From Streptomyces sp. NBC_01304 (GTDB lineage: Bacteria > Actinomycetota > Actinomycetes > Streptomycetales > Streptomycetaceae), in the NCBI RefSeq assembly GCF_035975855.1, contig NZ_CP109055.1, forward strand, positions 8,184,001 through 8,248,000: a stretch of 64,000 bases of DNA, given 5' to 3'. Position 1 is the first letter of the stretch, and each line of letters opens with the position of its first letter. Both the position numbers and the translations under genes were made by a program. Shown piece by piece: positions 9,329-16,864 of this stretch. The notes below the pieces were generated by a model. That model did not search any database and had not been told where the DNA came from. It saw only the letters and a list, made by a program, of their open reading frames with translations.

Positions 9329-10306
9329 GTGGCAGGGGGAGAGACGGGCAAGCTGCGGTGTGCGGTGCTCGACGACTATCAGGGTGTCGCCCTCTCGACG
9401 GCCGACTGGTCGCCGCTGGCGCATGCCGTGGACCTTCATGTCGTACGCCGCCACCTGGGCGACGAGGACGCGGTCGTCGCCGAGATCGGCGACTGCGAGA
9501 TCGTCGTGGCCATGCGCGAGCGGACGCCGTTCCCCGCATCGCTCCTGGCCCGCCTGCCGCGGCTGCGACTGCTGATCACCTCCGGCATGCGCAACGCCTC
9601 GATCGACCTGGCCGCGGCCGCCCGGCACGGCGTCACCGTCTGCGGTACGCCCAGCAACTCCGAGCCGCCCGCCGAGCTGACCTGGGCCCTGATCCTGGGG
9701 CTCGCCCGGCACGTCGTCGAGGAGGGCTCTGCGCTGCGCGAGGGCGGGCCCTGGCAGCGCACCCTCGGCGCCGACCTGTACGGGCAGCGCCTCGGCCTCC
9801 TCGGCCTGGGCAGGATCGGGGCCAAGGTGGCACGGGTGGGGCAGGCCTTCGGGATGGAGGTGTCGGCGTGGAGCCGGCACCTCACGGCCGAGCGCGCGGC
9901 CGAAGAGGGCGTGCACCTCGCCGCCTCCCTCGACGAACTCCTCGAGACCAGCGACTTCCTCTCCATCCACGTCCAACTCGGCGACCGCACCCGCGGATTG
10001 ATCGGCGCACCTCAGCTCAAGCTGATGCGCCCCACTGCCTACCTGGTCAACACTTCCCGTTCCGCGATCGTCGACCAGGACGCCCTCGTCCAGGCCCTGC
10101 AGGAGGGCTGGATCGCGGGCGCGGGCGCCGACGTCTTCGACACCGAACCCCTCCCGGCCGCCCACCCCTTGCGCACCGCCCCGAACTTCCTCGGCCTGCC
10201 CCACCTCGGCTACGTCACCCGCCGCAACTACGAGGGCTACTTCCAGGGGGCGGTGGAAGACATCGCGGCGTACCTGGCGGGGGAGCCGCTGCGCGTGCTG
10301 GGGTGA
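9329..10306 (+). CDS. D-2-hydroxyacid dehydrogenase family protein
   Basis: 325 residues from GTG with GAGGGAG just upstream; another GTG six bases earlier is possible. The NAD-binding fold is at 156-168 (GLLGLGRIGAKVA). The three catalytic residues of the family are visible: Arg in VNTSRSAIVD, Glu in ADVFDTEPLP, and His in LGLPHLGYVT. It would oxidise or reduce a D-2-hydroxy acid or 2-keto acid with NAD(H); the substrate (glycerate, phosphoglycerate, lactate or other) cannot be told. It is divergent from gltD and appears monocistronic. The 3' end has a diverged partial duplication (similar 15-bp segments near 10289 and 10331). Confidence 0.88.
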   Translation: MAGGETGKLRCAVLDDYQGVALSTADWSPLAHAVDLHVVRRHLGDEDAVVAEIGDCEIVVAMRERTPFPASLLARLPRLRLLITSGMRNASIDLAAAARHGVTVCGTPSNSEPPAELTWALILGLARHVVEEGSALREGGPWQRTLGADLYGQRLGLLGLGRIGAKVARVGQAFGMEVSAWSRHLTAERAAEEGVHLAASLDELLETSDFLSIHVQLGDRTRGLIGAPQLKLMRPTAYLVNTSRSAIVDQDALVQALQEGWIAGAGADVFDTEPLPAAHPLRTAPNFLGLPHLGYVTRRNYEGYFQGAVEDIAAYLAGEPLRVLG

Positions 10307-10810
10307 TGGTCGTGCTCTGGCGAGCAGGGCCGTTGCGCGTGCTGGCGAGACGCCCGTGCCGCGGTGGGCGGGGGTCGCCTGCCCGGCTCAGGGGAGGCGC
10401 GAGTCGCTGAGCGGCAGTGGGCGGGTGTGGTCAGGCGCGCCGCCGGCGACAGGGATCAACTTGCAGATGCGGCCATGAGTTGAACGCTCTGGGCCTGCAG
10501 ACCTGCAGACCTGCAGGCGCGGGCTCGGTGCGGGGACGGACCTTCGCGCAGGGCGGGTTGACAGTGTCCGCGCGAGGGCGGGTCGGCCGTCTCCGCGCAG
10601 GCCGGGGCGATGCGGTTTCCGTACGGCCTGGCCTGCTCGACCTCGGCGCACGGACGGCAGCGGCCTGGGCGTACGCACGTCAGCGACCTTGGTGCCCAGA
10701 CCGCAATCGGCCTCGGTGTACGCACGGCCAGCGATCTCGGCGCACACGCGGCACTCGGCCTCGGCGCACGGGCGGCAAGCGAAGTCGGCACACACACGGC
10801 AGGCGAACCG
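10307..10810. other. 504-bp spacer without a convincing gene
   Basis: Frames on both strands are open but lack ribosome binding sites and recognisable proteins. The spacer holds a triple CCTGCAGA-type repeat near 10494-10520 and the seven-unit 24-bp array at 10640-10807. Confidence 0.6.
10640..10807. repeat. 24-bp degenerate tandem array, seven units
   Basis: Units resemble CTCGGCGCACGNGCGGCAGCGG, with the spacing kept at 24 bp. Read on the plus strand in one frame the units give an 8-residue pattern like (D/G)LGARTA(S/L). The array ends just before the stop of the DUF2293 gene (10811). Unit divergence is high, and there are no spacers between units, so it is not a CRISPR array. Confidence 0.75.
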
Positions 10811-11488
10811 TCAGCCCGCCCCCGACCGCCACTCGGCCAGGATCCGCTCGACCGCAGCCGTCACCTGCCGCCGTGCCTCGGCCCGCGGCACCCGGGCCAT
10901 CAGCAGCGCGTCGTACTCCGTGTCGTCATGCCGCACAGCGGCCCGTACGGCAGCCGTGACGGCCCCCTCGTCGAACGCTCGCCCCGCCGCACTGCGCCCC
11001 ACCCGCCCACTGCCGCGCAGCGACGCGTGCTCCGCGATGCGCCGGGTGCGCTCCGCCGGACAGCCGGGGAAGAGCCGTCGGATCTCTTGTGAGAAGTCTG
11101 CCGTGAACCGCACGTCCTCCGCGGCCCGCCGCACCGCATCCCGCTGCCGGCGCCGGGCCCGCGCCTCGGCATCTGCGAGACAGCGCTGCTCGGCCAGGGC
11201 CAGGGCAGCCTCCTCGACCAGCACGCCCTGACGCTCGTACCGCCTGCGCCGGTGATTGCGACGGACCACGACCACGGACAGCGAACTGCCCTCGCGCGCC
11301 CGGCGGGTGAGCGCGGTACTGCCGCGCGGCAGATAGACCAGGTGGCCCAGGTCCGCGCAGTCGAGGCAGTGCGGCCCGCCGTCGGCCATGACCAGCAGGG
11401 CGAGCGGGCCGGTGCGGCACTCGGCGCAGTACCGCGGGCCGCGCGGCTCCACGGCGACAAGATCCCTGTCTGCGCGGGGAGTTGGCAT
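10811..11488 (-). CDS. DUF2293 domain protein with N-terminal zinc-ribbon-like segment
   Basis: 225 residues. The N-terminus has a CxxC...CxxC pair (YCAECRTG at about 20-27 and HCLDCADLG at about 40-48) that could bind zinc. A long basic, coiled-coil-like stretch rich in Arg/Ala/Glu follows (about 75-125). Residues about 135-222 are the DUF2293 domain (FPGCPAERTRRIAEHASLRGSGRVGRS, then DTEYDALLM and VERILAEW). Function is unknown; the basic character suggests nucleic acid contact. The start is not certain (GTG at the VAVEPRG position is an alternative). Confidence 0.8.
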   Translation of the reverse strand: MPTPRADRDLVAVEPRGPRYCAECRTGPLALLVMADGGPHCLDCADLGHLVYLPRGSTALTRRAREGSSLSVVVVRRNHRRRRYERQGVLVEEAALALAEQRCLADAEARARRRQRDAVRRAAEDVRFTADFSQEIRRLFPGCPAERTRRIAEHASLRGSGRVGRSAAGRAFDEGAVTAAVRAAVRHDDTEYDALLMARVPRAEARRQVTAAVERILAEWRSGAG

Positions 11489-11517
11489 GCCGGTGAACTA
11501 CCCGCTGCCTGCGCTCC

Positions 11518-12000
11518 TCAGGCGGCCAGGCCGAGTATGAACGACACGCACGCGGCCACCGCCGCACCGGTCCGCACGTGGTTCCAGGACGTCCACTCGG
11601 CGACGTATGTCTTCCACTTCTCGGCGCTCTCCGGGGCTTGCGGATCGAGCTTCGCCAGCGCGTCGTTGCGCGGGACGTTCGCGGCTGCCGTGACGCCGAA
11701 CGAACCCACCAGGTACAGCGCACAGCCGAGCAGCAGCTCGATCCGGCCGTGGTCCGGCCACAGCACGAAGGTGACCACGGCCACCACGGCCGCCAGCACC
11801 GCCGTGATCATGAAGGCGCCGAGGAACCAGGGGTTGATGATCACGACGTTGATCTTCTGCATCGCGGCTATGCCCTGCGCGGGAGGGAGAGCGGCCAGCG
11901 CCCGCATGATCGAGGTGGAGAAGGCGAAGAAGACTCCGGCGATCAGTCCGCTGCCGAGCGCCGCCAGCAAGGTCAGCACGAAATAGGGTCCGTCGATCAT
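11518..12000 (-). CDS. DUF1772 (anthrone oxygenase family) integral membrane protein
   Basis: 160 residues; GGGAG precedes the ATG and rejects the longer upstream frame. Four hydrophobic helices are visible: about 5-27, 50-75, 83-100 and 138-157. The motif GVFFAFSTSIMRALA near 20-34 and the NVPRNDAL segment near 108-115 are typical of DUF1772. Members are small membrane proteins, some linked to anthrone oxidation in polyketide clusters, but no such cluster is present here, so the reaction is not assigned. Confidence 0.85.
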   Translation of the reverse strand: MIDGPYFVLTLLAALGSGLIAGVFFAFSTSIMRALAALPPAQGIAAMQKINVVIINPWFLGAFMITAVLAAVVAVVTFVLWPDHGRIELLLGCALYLVGSFGVTAAANVPRNDALAKLDPQAPESAEKWKTYVAEWTSWNHVRTGAAVAACVSFILGLAA

Positions 12001-12352
12001 GACAACTCCCGGGTCCGGGTGGAGTGGTGGGCGCCAGTGGCCGCAGTGCGGGTGGATCGCTCGGTTCGATCGGCTCGTTGGGCTCTCTGGGCCCGCTCGG
12101 CTCGCTCGCCTGAGCAAGATCCTGCACGGCGTCCGCTGACACCACAAGTCAAATCCCGTACGTCCGCCGAGGCCATGGCCGATGCGCGCACCCGCATGCG
12201 CAGGCGTCTTGTGGCCATCTGGACGCTCTGGCCGTGCAGGTTGTGGGCTACCGGTTACTGGTTACCGCTACCGGCAACGGGCTGCCGATGCTGCACAGCA
12301 CACGCCCACCCGTCGTCGGTCGCCCCCGTCGCTCGACGGCGGACCAGGCATC
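12001..12352. other. 352-bp divergent spacer
   Basis: Lies between the DUF1772 gene and the uridine-kinase-like gene and must hold both promoters. It contains a 9-bp tandem array (12053-12115) and a short ACCGGTTACTGGTTACCG repeat near 12249-12266. No gene is seen. Confidence 0.6.
12053..12115. repeat. 9-bp degenerate tandem array, seven units
   Basis: Units of CGGCTCGNT type repeat seven times just upstream of the DUF1772 gene. Confidence 0.65.
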
Positions 12353-13000
12353 ATGGGCGCCGTGCGACTGGAACCGATCACCTGGGAGCGGCTCACCCAT
12401 GCCCTCACCGACCGCCTGCTCCAGCTGAAGGCGGACGACGGGAGCCCCTGGCTGCGGGTGGCCGTCGACGGTGCCCCTCCTGCCGGGACGGCCGAGCTGG
12501 CCGAGCGCTTGTCCGACGCGCTTGCCCTGCAGGGGCGGCCCTCGCTCGTCGTCGCCGAGCAGGGGTTCCTGCGGCCCGCCTCCCTGCGGTTCGAGTACGG
12601 GCACCACGACGTCGAGTCCTACTACGACGGCTGGTTCGACACCGGCGCACTGTGGCGTGAGGTCTTCGGTCCGCTCGACCCGGACGGAACAGGGCGCGTG
12701 CTGCCCGACCTGTGGGACCCGGTGGCCGACCGTGCGACCCGTAGCCCGTATATGCAACTTCCCCCAGGCGGGGTGCTGTTGCTGCACGGTCCGCTGCTTC
12801 TCGGGCGGTGGTTTCCCTTCGACTTGACGGTGCACCTGCGCCTGTCGCCGGGTGCGCTGCAGCGCCGCACGGCGGACGACGAGCGATGGGCGCTGCCGGC
12901 CTTCGAGCGGTACGAGAGCGAGGTGGATCCGGTCGGGTCGGCCGATGTGGTCGTCCGCGCCGACGACCCCCGGCACCCGGCGTGGTCCGGCCTCGACTGA
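12353..13000 (+). CDS. Uridine-kinase-like P-loop fold protein, degenerate Walker A
   Basis: 215 residues. The overall layout is that of uridine/panto-kinase-like NTPases: strand plus loop LRVAVDGAPPAGTAELAERL at about 35-54, FRPASLRFEYG-type lid region, WDPVADRATRSPYMQLPPGGVLLLHGPLLL, and the C-terminal VVRADDPRHPAW. The loop, however, lacks the GK(S/T) of a working Walker A. The ligand-binding fold may therefore be kept without normal phosphotransfer. I recall Streptomyces homologues with similarly altered loops, so this looks like a family trait, not a recent mutation. The start ATG has only a weak purine-rich site. Confidence 0.75.
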   Translation: MGAVRLEPITWERLTHALTDRLLQLKADDGSPWLRVAVDGAPPAGTAELAERLSDALALQGRPSLVVAEQGFLRPASLRFEYGHHDVESYYDGWFDTGALWREVFGPLDPDGTGRVLPDLWDPVADRATRSPYMQLPPGGVLLLHGPLLLGRWFPFDLTVHLRLSPGALQRRTADDERWALPAFERYESEVDPVGSADVVVRADDPRHPAWSGLD

Positions 13001-13037
13001 TGGCCCAGGTCCCGCCAGGTGTCTGGCGGGCTCGTGA

Positions 13038-13061
13038 CGGCAACACGGCAACACGGCAACG
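13038..13061. repeat. 8-bp tandem repeat, three copies
   Basis: CGGCAACA repeats three times (last base differs) between the kinase-like gene and the F420/PPOX gene. Confidence 0.7.
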
Positions 13062-13104
13062 GGCGAGGGGAGTTCACACTTCGAACTTCCGTAATCACTG
13101 TTAT

Positions 13105-13116
13105 ATGCACGTGCAT
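13105..13116. promoter_or_regulatory. 12-bp perfect palindrome upstream of the F420/PPOX gene
   Basis: ATGCACGTGCAT ends 18 bp before the ATG of the oxidoreductase and directly follows a TTATAT hexamer (13101-13106) that could be a -10 element. A repressor site overlapping the promoter is plausible; no matching second site was seen. Confidence 0.35.
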
Positions 13117-13134
13117 GAAGTTAAGGTGCGTGCC

Positions 13135-13530
13135 ATGACAACTACCTTTACCGAGCCGGTCCGCACCCTCTTGGACGGCAAGAACTTCGCGAGCGTCGCG
13201 ACGGTGGGCCCCGGCGGGACACCCCACAACTCCGTCGTCTGGATCAAGCGCGAGGGCGACACCGTCCTGTTCTCCACCACCGCAGGCCGGCAGAAGGCAC
13301 GCAACGTCGAGCGGGATCCCCGCGTCAGCGTGTCGGTCTTCGACCTCGCCAACCCCTACAGCTCGGTGGAGATTCGCGGCGTCGCCGAGATCATCCCCGA
13401 TGACGACAAGAGGCTGCCCCACGAGCTGTCGCACAAATACCTCGGCATCGACCCGCCCAACGAGAAGGAAGAGGAGCAACGGCTGATCATCCGGGTGACC
13501 GCGAAGAAGGTCATCACCTTCTCGCCCTGA
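13135..13530 (+). CDS. PPOX-class F420-dependent (split beta-barrel) oxidoreductase
   Basis: 131 residues, the normal size. The flavin/deazaflavin-binding barrel is recognisable: FASVATVGPGGTPHNSVVWIKREGDTVLFST (about 19-49), QKARNVERDPRVSVSVFD (about 54-71) and the closing RVTAKKVITF. Family members use F420H2 (or FMN/heme) to reduce diverse substrates such as quinones or xenobiotics. The start ATG at 13135 follows AAGGTG; the longer upstream frame would read through the spacer. Probably a stand-alone cytosolic enzyme. Confidence 0.9.
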   Translation: MTTTFTEPVRTLLDGKNFASVATVGPGGTPHNSVVWIKREGDTVLFSTTAGRQKARNVERDPRVSVSVFDLANPYSSVEIRGVAEIIPDDDKRLPHELSHKYLGIDPPNEKEEEQRLIIRVTAKKVITFSP

Positions 13531-13698
13531 ACCGACCTCCGGCATGGCTTGCGAGCAGGCTCTTCGCCTTGCGCTTACGGAGGGTGACGGGAATCGGCTC
13601 GCGGGTGCGGGCCGTGATCCGGGCGGCGAGAATGGGTCAGCCGGTCCCAGCGGCGCCGACCGCGCCGTGCCGGCCACCCGGCCATCGGGAGGTACACC

Positions 13699-14118
13699 AT
13701 GACCACAGCCGGAGACATCATGCACCCCGGTGCCCAGTGGATCCCCGCACACGAGACCCTGGACCGGGCCGCCGAGCTGATGCGTCAGCTCAATGTGGGC
13801 GCCCTGCCGATCAGCGACGAGAACGAGCGGCTCTGCGGAATCCTCACCGACCGTGACATCGTCGTCGGATGCGTGGCCCTCGGGCACGACCCGGCGCAGA
13901 CCACGGCCGGCGACCTCGCCAAGGGCACCCCCCGCTGGATCGACGCGGGCGCCGATGTCGGCGAGGTGCTCGAAGAGATGCAGGGCCACCAGATCCGGCG
14001 CCTGCCGGTGATCGAGAACAAGCGGCTCGTCGGCATGATCAGCGAGGCCGACCTCGCCAAGCACCTGTCCGAGGACCAGATCGCGACTTGGGTCGAGAGC
14101 GTCTACGCCAAGAGCTGA
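13699..14118 (+). CDS. Two-CBS-domain protein
   Basis: 139 residues; GGGAGG precedes the ATG. It consists only of a tandem CBS pair: residues about 5-60 (DIMHPGAQWIPAHETLDRAAELM ... GILTDRDIVV) and about 72-127 (DVGEVLEEMQGHQIRRLPVIENKRLVGMISEADLA). Such Bateman modules bind adenine nucleotides and sense energy state. Stand-alone versions in actinobacteria are often stress or hypoxia inducible. The stop lies in the first unit of a 9-bp tandem array that continues 3'. Confidence 0.92.
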   Translation: MTTAGDIMHPGAQWIPAHETLDRAAELMRQLNVGALPISDENERLCGILTDRDIVVGCVALGHDPAQTTAGDLAKGTPRWIDAGADVGEVLEEMQGHQIRRLPVIENKRLVGMISEADLAKHLSEDQIATWVESVYAKS

Positions 14119-14204
14119 CGGGGCTGACGATCCTGACGGGGTTGTCCGACCTGACGGAACTGGCGAACCTGGCAGCGCTGGTGGAGTTGGCAGTGCTGAT
14201 GGAG
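14115..14204. repeat. 9-bp degenerate tandem array, ten units, starting in a stop codon
   Basis: Ten units of CTGACGGGG type (CTGACGGGG, CTGACGATC, CTGACGGGG, then more diverged). The first unit includes the TGA of the CBS gene (14116-14118). It fills the short spacer before the convergent lipoprotein gene. Confidence 0.75.
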
Positions 14205-14213
14205 CTGACCTCC

Positions 14214-14912
14214 TCATCCCGCCTCCCGTGAAGCGACAGGCGGTGCGAACTTGAGGTCGACCTCGTCCCGGTGGACTCCCCAGGAGAGCTCCAGGGTCCA
14301 ACAGCCGGGATCCGGCACATTGATGCCCGACGGATAGATCTCACCGGGCCCCGAATCGGCCGGTTCGGTCGACTTGACCACTGGCCGCTCCGCGTCGCGC
14401 GGGTGTGCGCGGACGGTCAGTGGATCGCCCTCGCGTGGGTGGCGTACGAACCAAAGGACCTTGTTCCCCGAGTCGTCCCCACTGCCGGCCCGCAGGGGCT
14501 GCGCCCAGACGTAGCCCATCAACGCATCGTGCGTGCCCCGCACATACGGCAGCTTGCCCGGGCCCCGGGGGAAGCCCGCGGGCTTCGGATTCCAGTCGGG
14601 TGGTGCGCCCCGCAGCAAGGGTGTCCGGCCGCAGCCACCGGACACGGCTTGCGCAGTCGACGCTGTCCCGGCTGTTCCCTTGCCGTCCGCCCGCTCGCGG
14701 TCGTGGGGCGAGGGAGGGTCGGAGCACCCCGAGAGCACCAGGGCGGCGCCGAGAACGCCGACCGACAGCGTGCGTGCGGAGCGAACGTGGCGGGTGAGCC
14801 GATCCCGTGACGAAGCCGGAGCCTGCGCCGAAGGCGAATTCGGAGTCGGAACCGAAGACGCCTGCGCCTGTCGTCGTACGAGGGTGTGCGAGGGGCGAGA
14901 GTTTGTGTTCAT
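14214..14912 (-). CDS. Putative lipoprotein of unknown function
   Basis: 232 residues. A signal sequence with lipobox VLSGC (Cys about 63) follows an unusually long Ser/Gln/Arg-rich n-region of about 45 residues, so the true start could be later, though no better ribosome site is seen. The exported part includes YVRGTHDALMGYVWAQPL, VLWFVRHPREGDPL and a C-terminal INVPDPGCWTLELSWG. A GCW...W arrangement with a second cysteine suggests a disulphide. The function is not recognised. Confidence 0.65.
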   Translation of the reverse strand: MNTNSRPSHTLVRRQAQASSVPTPNSPSAQAPASSRDRLTRHVRSARTLSVGVLGAALVLSGCSDPPSPHDRERADGKGTAGTASTAQAVSGGCGRTPLLRGAPPDWNPKPAGFPRGPGKLPYVRGTHDALMGYVWAQPLRAGSGDDSGNKVLWFVRHPREGDPLTVRAHPRDAERPVVKSTEPADSGPGEIYPSGINVPDPGCWTLELSWGVHRDEVDLKFAPPVASREAG

Positions 14913-14987
14913 GTCTCTGGTACACCGCTCGGTCCGTCCGGGTTCCCCTTTTCCGCGAGACTTTCCACGATTCTTCCGCGAGTCTCC

Positions 14988-15007
14988 GGCGAGGCAATTT
15001 CCTCGCC
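14988..15007. promoter_or_regulatory. 20-bp near-perfect palindrome in divergent spacer
   Basis: GGCGAGGCAATTTCCTCGCC has one mismatched pair and lies between the lipoprotein gene and the methyltransferase gene. Its AT centre and GC arms suit a dimeric regulator site. Confidence 0.35.
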
Positions 15008-15059
15008 GATCACCCCGCGAAATGCGGAGCGAATGCGGATCAACTGGAATGATCGCGGC

Positions 15060-15854
15060 ATGACGCGAACCGACGGCTACCTCCTCGACAACCGCCAGAC
15101 CGAGGCCGGCGAGCGCTTCGACGCCCTTGCCACCCTCTTCGACCCGACCACCTTCCGGCACCTGGAACGCCTCGGTGTCGGACCCGGCTGGCGCTGCTGG
15201 GAAGTGGGCGTGGGCGGTACCTCCGTACTCAGCTGGCTGGCCAAGAAGGTCGGGCCGACCGGGCGAGTGGTCGCCACCGACATCGACACCTTGCATGCGA
15301 CGGCCGCCGCCCGGCCACCCGTCGAGGTGCTGCGCCACGACGTGGGCGCGGAGGAACCGCCCGGCGAGGGCTTCGACTTGGTGCACGCCCGGCTCGTCCT
15401 GGTCCATGTAGCCGACCGGGACCGGGCGTTGCACTCGATGATCAAGTCGCTGCGCCCCGGCGGCCGACTTCTCGTCGAGGACGCCGACACCGCTCTGCAA
15501 CCGCTGGTCTGCCCCGACGAGCACGGCCCCGCGCAGCAGTTGGCAAACAGGCTGCGGCACGGCTTCCGTGCCCTGCTCGCCGAGCGCGGCGCGGACCTGG
15601 CCTACGGCCGCAAGCTCCCGCGCCTGCTGCGTGCGGCCGGTCTGGTGCAGGTCGAGGCCGAAGGCCACTTCCCGATGACCTCACCGACGTGCGCCGCCCT
15701 GGAGACCGCGACTGTCAACCAGGTGCGTGAGCATCTCGTGGCCGGCGGGTTCGCCTCCGACGCGGACATCGACCGGCACCTCGCGCATGTGGCGAGCGGT
15801 TCCATGGACCTGACCCTGGCGCCGATGATCTCGGCGTGGGGTCGCAAGGCGTGA
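15060..15854 (+). CDS. Class I SAM-dependent methyltransferase
   Basis: 264 residues. Motif I is CWEVGVGGTSVLSWLA (about 43-58); motif II region VVATDID (about 69-75); motif post-II EGFDLVHARLVLVHV (about 100-114); motif III LRPGGRLLVEDAD (about 128-140). This is the standard Rossmann-fold core of small-molecule methyltransferases. The later helical half (ERGADLAYGRKLPRLLRAAG) is the substrate lid; the acceptor cannot be assigned. The ATG has a weak GGAA site. It is divergent from the lipoprotein gene, with a palindrome between them. Confidence 0.85.
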   Translation: MTRTDGYLLDNRQTEAGERFDALATLFDPTTFRHLERLGVGPGWRCWEVGVGGTSVLSWLAKKVGPTGRVVATDIDTLHATAAARPPVEVLRHDVGAEEPPGEGFDLVHARLVLVHVADRDRALHSMIKSLRPGGRLLVEDADTALQPLVCPDEHGPAQQLANRLRHGFRALLAERGADLAYGRKLPRLLRAAGLVQVEAEGHFPMTSPTCAALETATVNQVREHLVAGGFASDADIDRHLAHVASGSMDLTLAPMISAWGRKA

Positions 15855-15958
15855 CAGCGGGGTCGCGGGGCATGGCTGCGGCGAGGTGCGTCGACATCGG
15901 CTCGCCGCCCATCCCCACCTCGGCGTAAGGCCGTTGACGGTACGTGGACCGGGGGCCC

Positions 15959-16864
15959 CTATGCAGGCCGGCCCCCCACCCGCTCGACGGCCGAAGCCCC
16001 CGCCCGGCACCCCTCTGCCGCTGCCTGCACATCCGTCGCACCCGCCAGCCGCGCCGCCAGGAAGGCGCCGGTGAAGGCATCGCCCGCCCCCGTCGTGTCC
16101 CGTGCGGTCGCGGGCACCGCGGGGACGCGCTCGCACACCGCGCCGGAGCGGGACACCAGCACACCCTCCGCGCCCTGGCTGGCCACGACCAGCGGAAAGA
16201 CCCGGCTCAACTTCGCCGCCGCGTCCTCGGCATCCGGCAACCCGGTGAGCAGCGCGGCCTCGTCACGGTTGGGCAGCAGCACCTCGACCCCCGAGGTCGC
16301 CGCCAGGAAACGGTCCACGCCCCACTCGCCGAGAAACCCCGCCGAAGCCGGATCCACGCTCACCGGCACCCCACGCGCGCGTGCCTGCGAAAGGGCCAGC
16401 CCGGCGAGCGCCCGACTCGGCTCGGCGAAGAAGAGATAGCCGGACAGGTGCAGATGCCCGACGCCGTCGAGCAGGTCCGGCGACCAGTCGTCGGGCGACA
16501 GCCGTAACGCGGCACCGCTGTCGGTCAGGAACGTACGCTCCGCGGTGGCATCCACCAGGCAGACCACCGTCCCGGTCGGCGCTTCGGGGTCGACGACGAG
16601 CTGCGTACGCACCCCGGCCGAGCGCAACGCCTCCTCGTGCCACGACGCCGACTCGGCCCCGACCCGCCCCAGCATGCGCACCTCTGGGGCACCCCAACGG
16701 GCGGCCCAGCAAGCCACGTTGGCGCCCGCGCCGCCGGGGACGAGACGGATCGCGGCGGCCGTGTCGGTGCCGGGTGCCAGCGGCTGACGGTGCCGGGCGA
16801 CCACGTCCGTGACGACGTCTCCGACGACAAGGAGCGCCCCGCCCGGTGCGGCCCCCGAGGTCAT
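15959..16864 (-). CDS. psuK: PfkB-family carbohydrate kinase, probable pseudouridine kinase
   Basis: 301 residues. PfkB features are clear: N-terminal GDVVTDVV, PGGAGANVACWAARWG (about 43-58), a long lid, and the C-terminal ARDTTGAGDAFTGAFLA in which the Asp of GAGD is the catalytic base. The start overlaps the stop of psuG by four bases (ATGA, 16861-16864). Pairing with pseudouridine-5'-phosphate glycosidase makes pseudouridine the expected substrate: PsuK phosphorylates it and PsuG splits it to uracil and ribose 5-phosphate. A different nucleoside or sugar is possible. Confidence 0.85.
   Translation of the reverse strand: MTSGAAPGGALLVVGDVVTDVVARHRQPLAPGTDTAAAIRLVPGGAGANVACWAARWGAPEVRMLGRVGAESASWHEEALRSAGVRTQLVVDPEAPTGTVVCLVDATAERTFLTDSGAALRLSPDDWSPDLLDGVGHLHLSGYLFFAEPSRALAGLALSQARARGVPVSVDPASAGFLGEWGVDRFLAATSGVEVLLPNRDEAALLTGLPDAEDAAAKLSRVFPLVVASQGAEGVLVSRSGAVCERVPAVPATARDTTGAGDAFTGAFLAARLAGATDVQAAAEGCRAGASAVERVGGRPA

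Noticed and set aside
10388..10795. Cys-rich minus-strand open frame (repeated CAE motifs)
   Set aside because: Produced by the 24-bp degenerate array; no ribosome site or homologue recognised.
10640..10807. CRISPR array
   Set aside because: Units are contiguous without unique spacers, diverged, and no cas genes are present.
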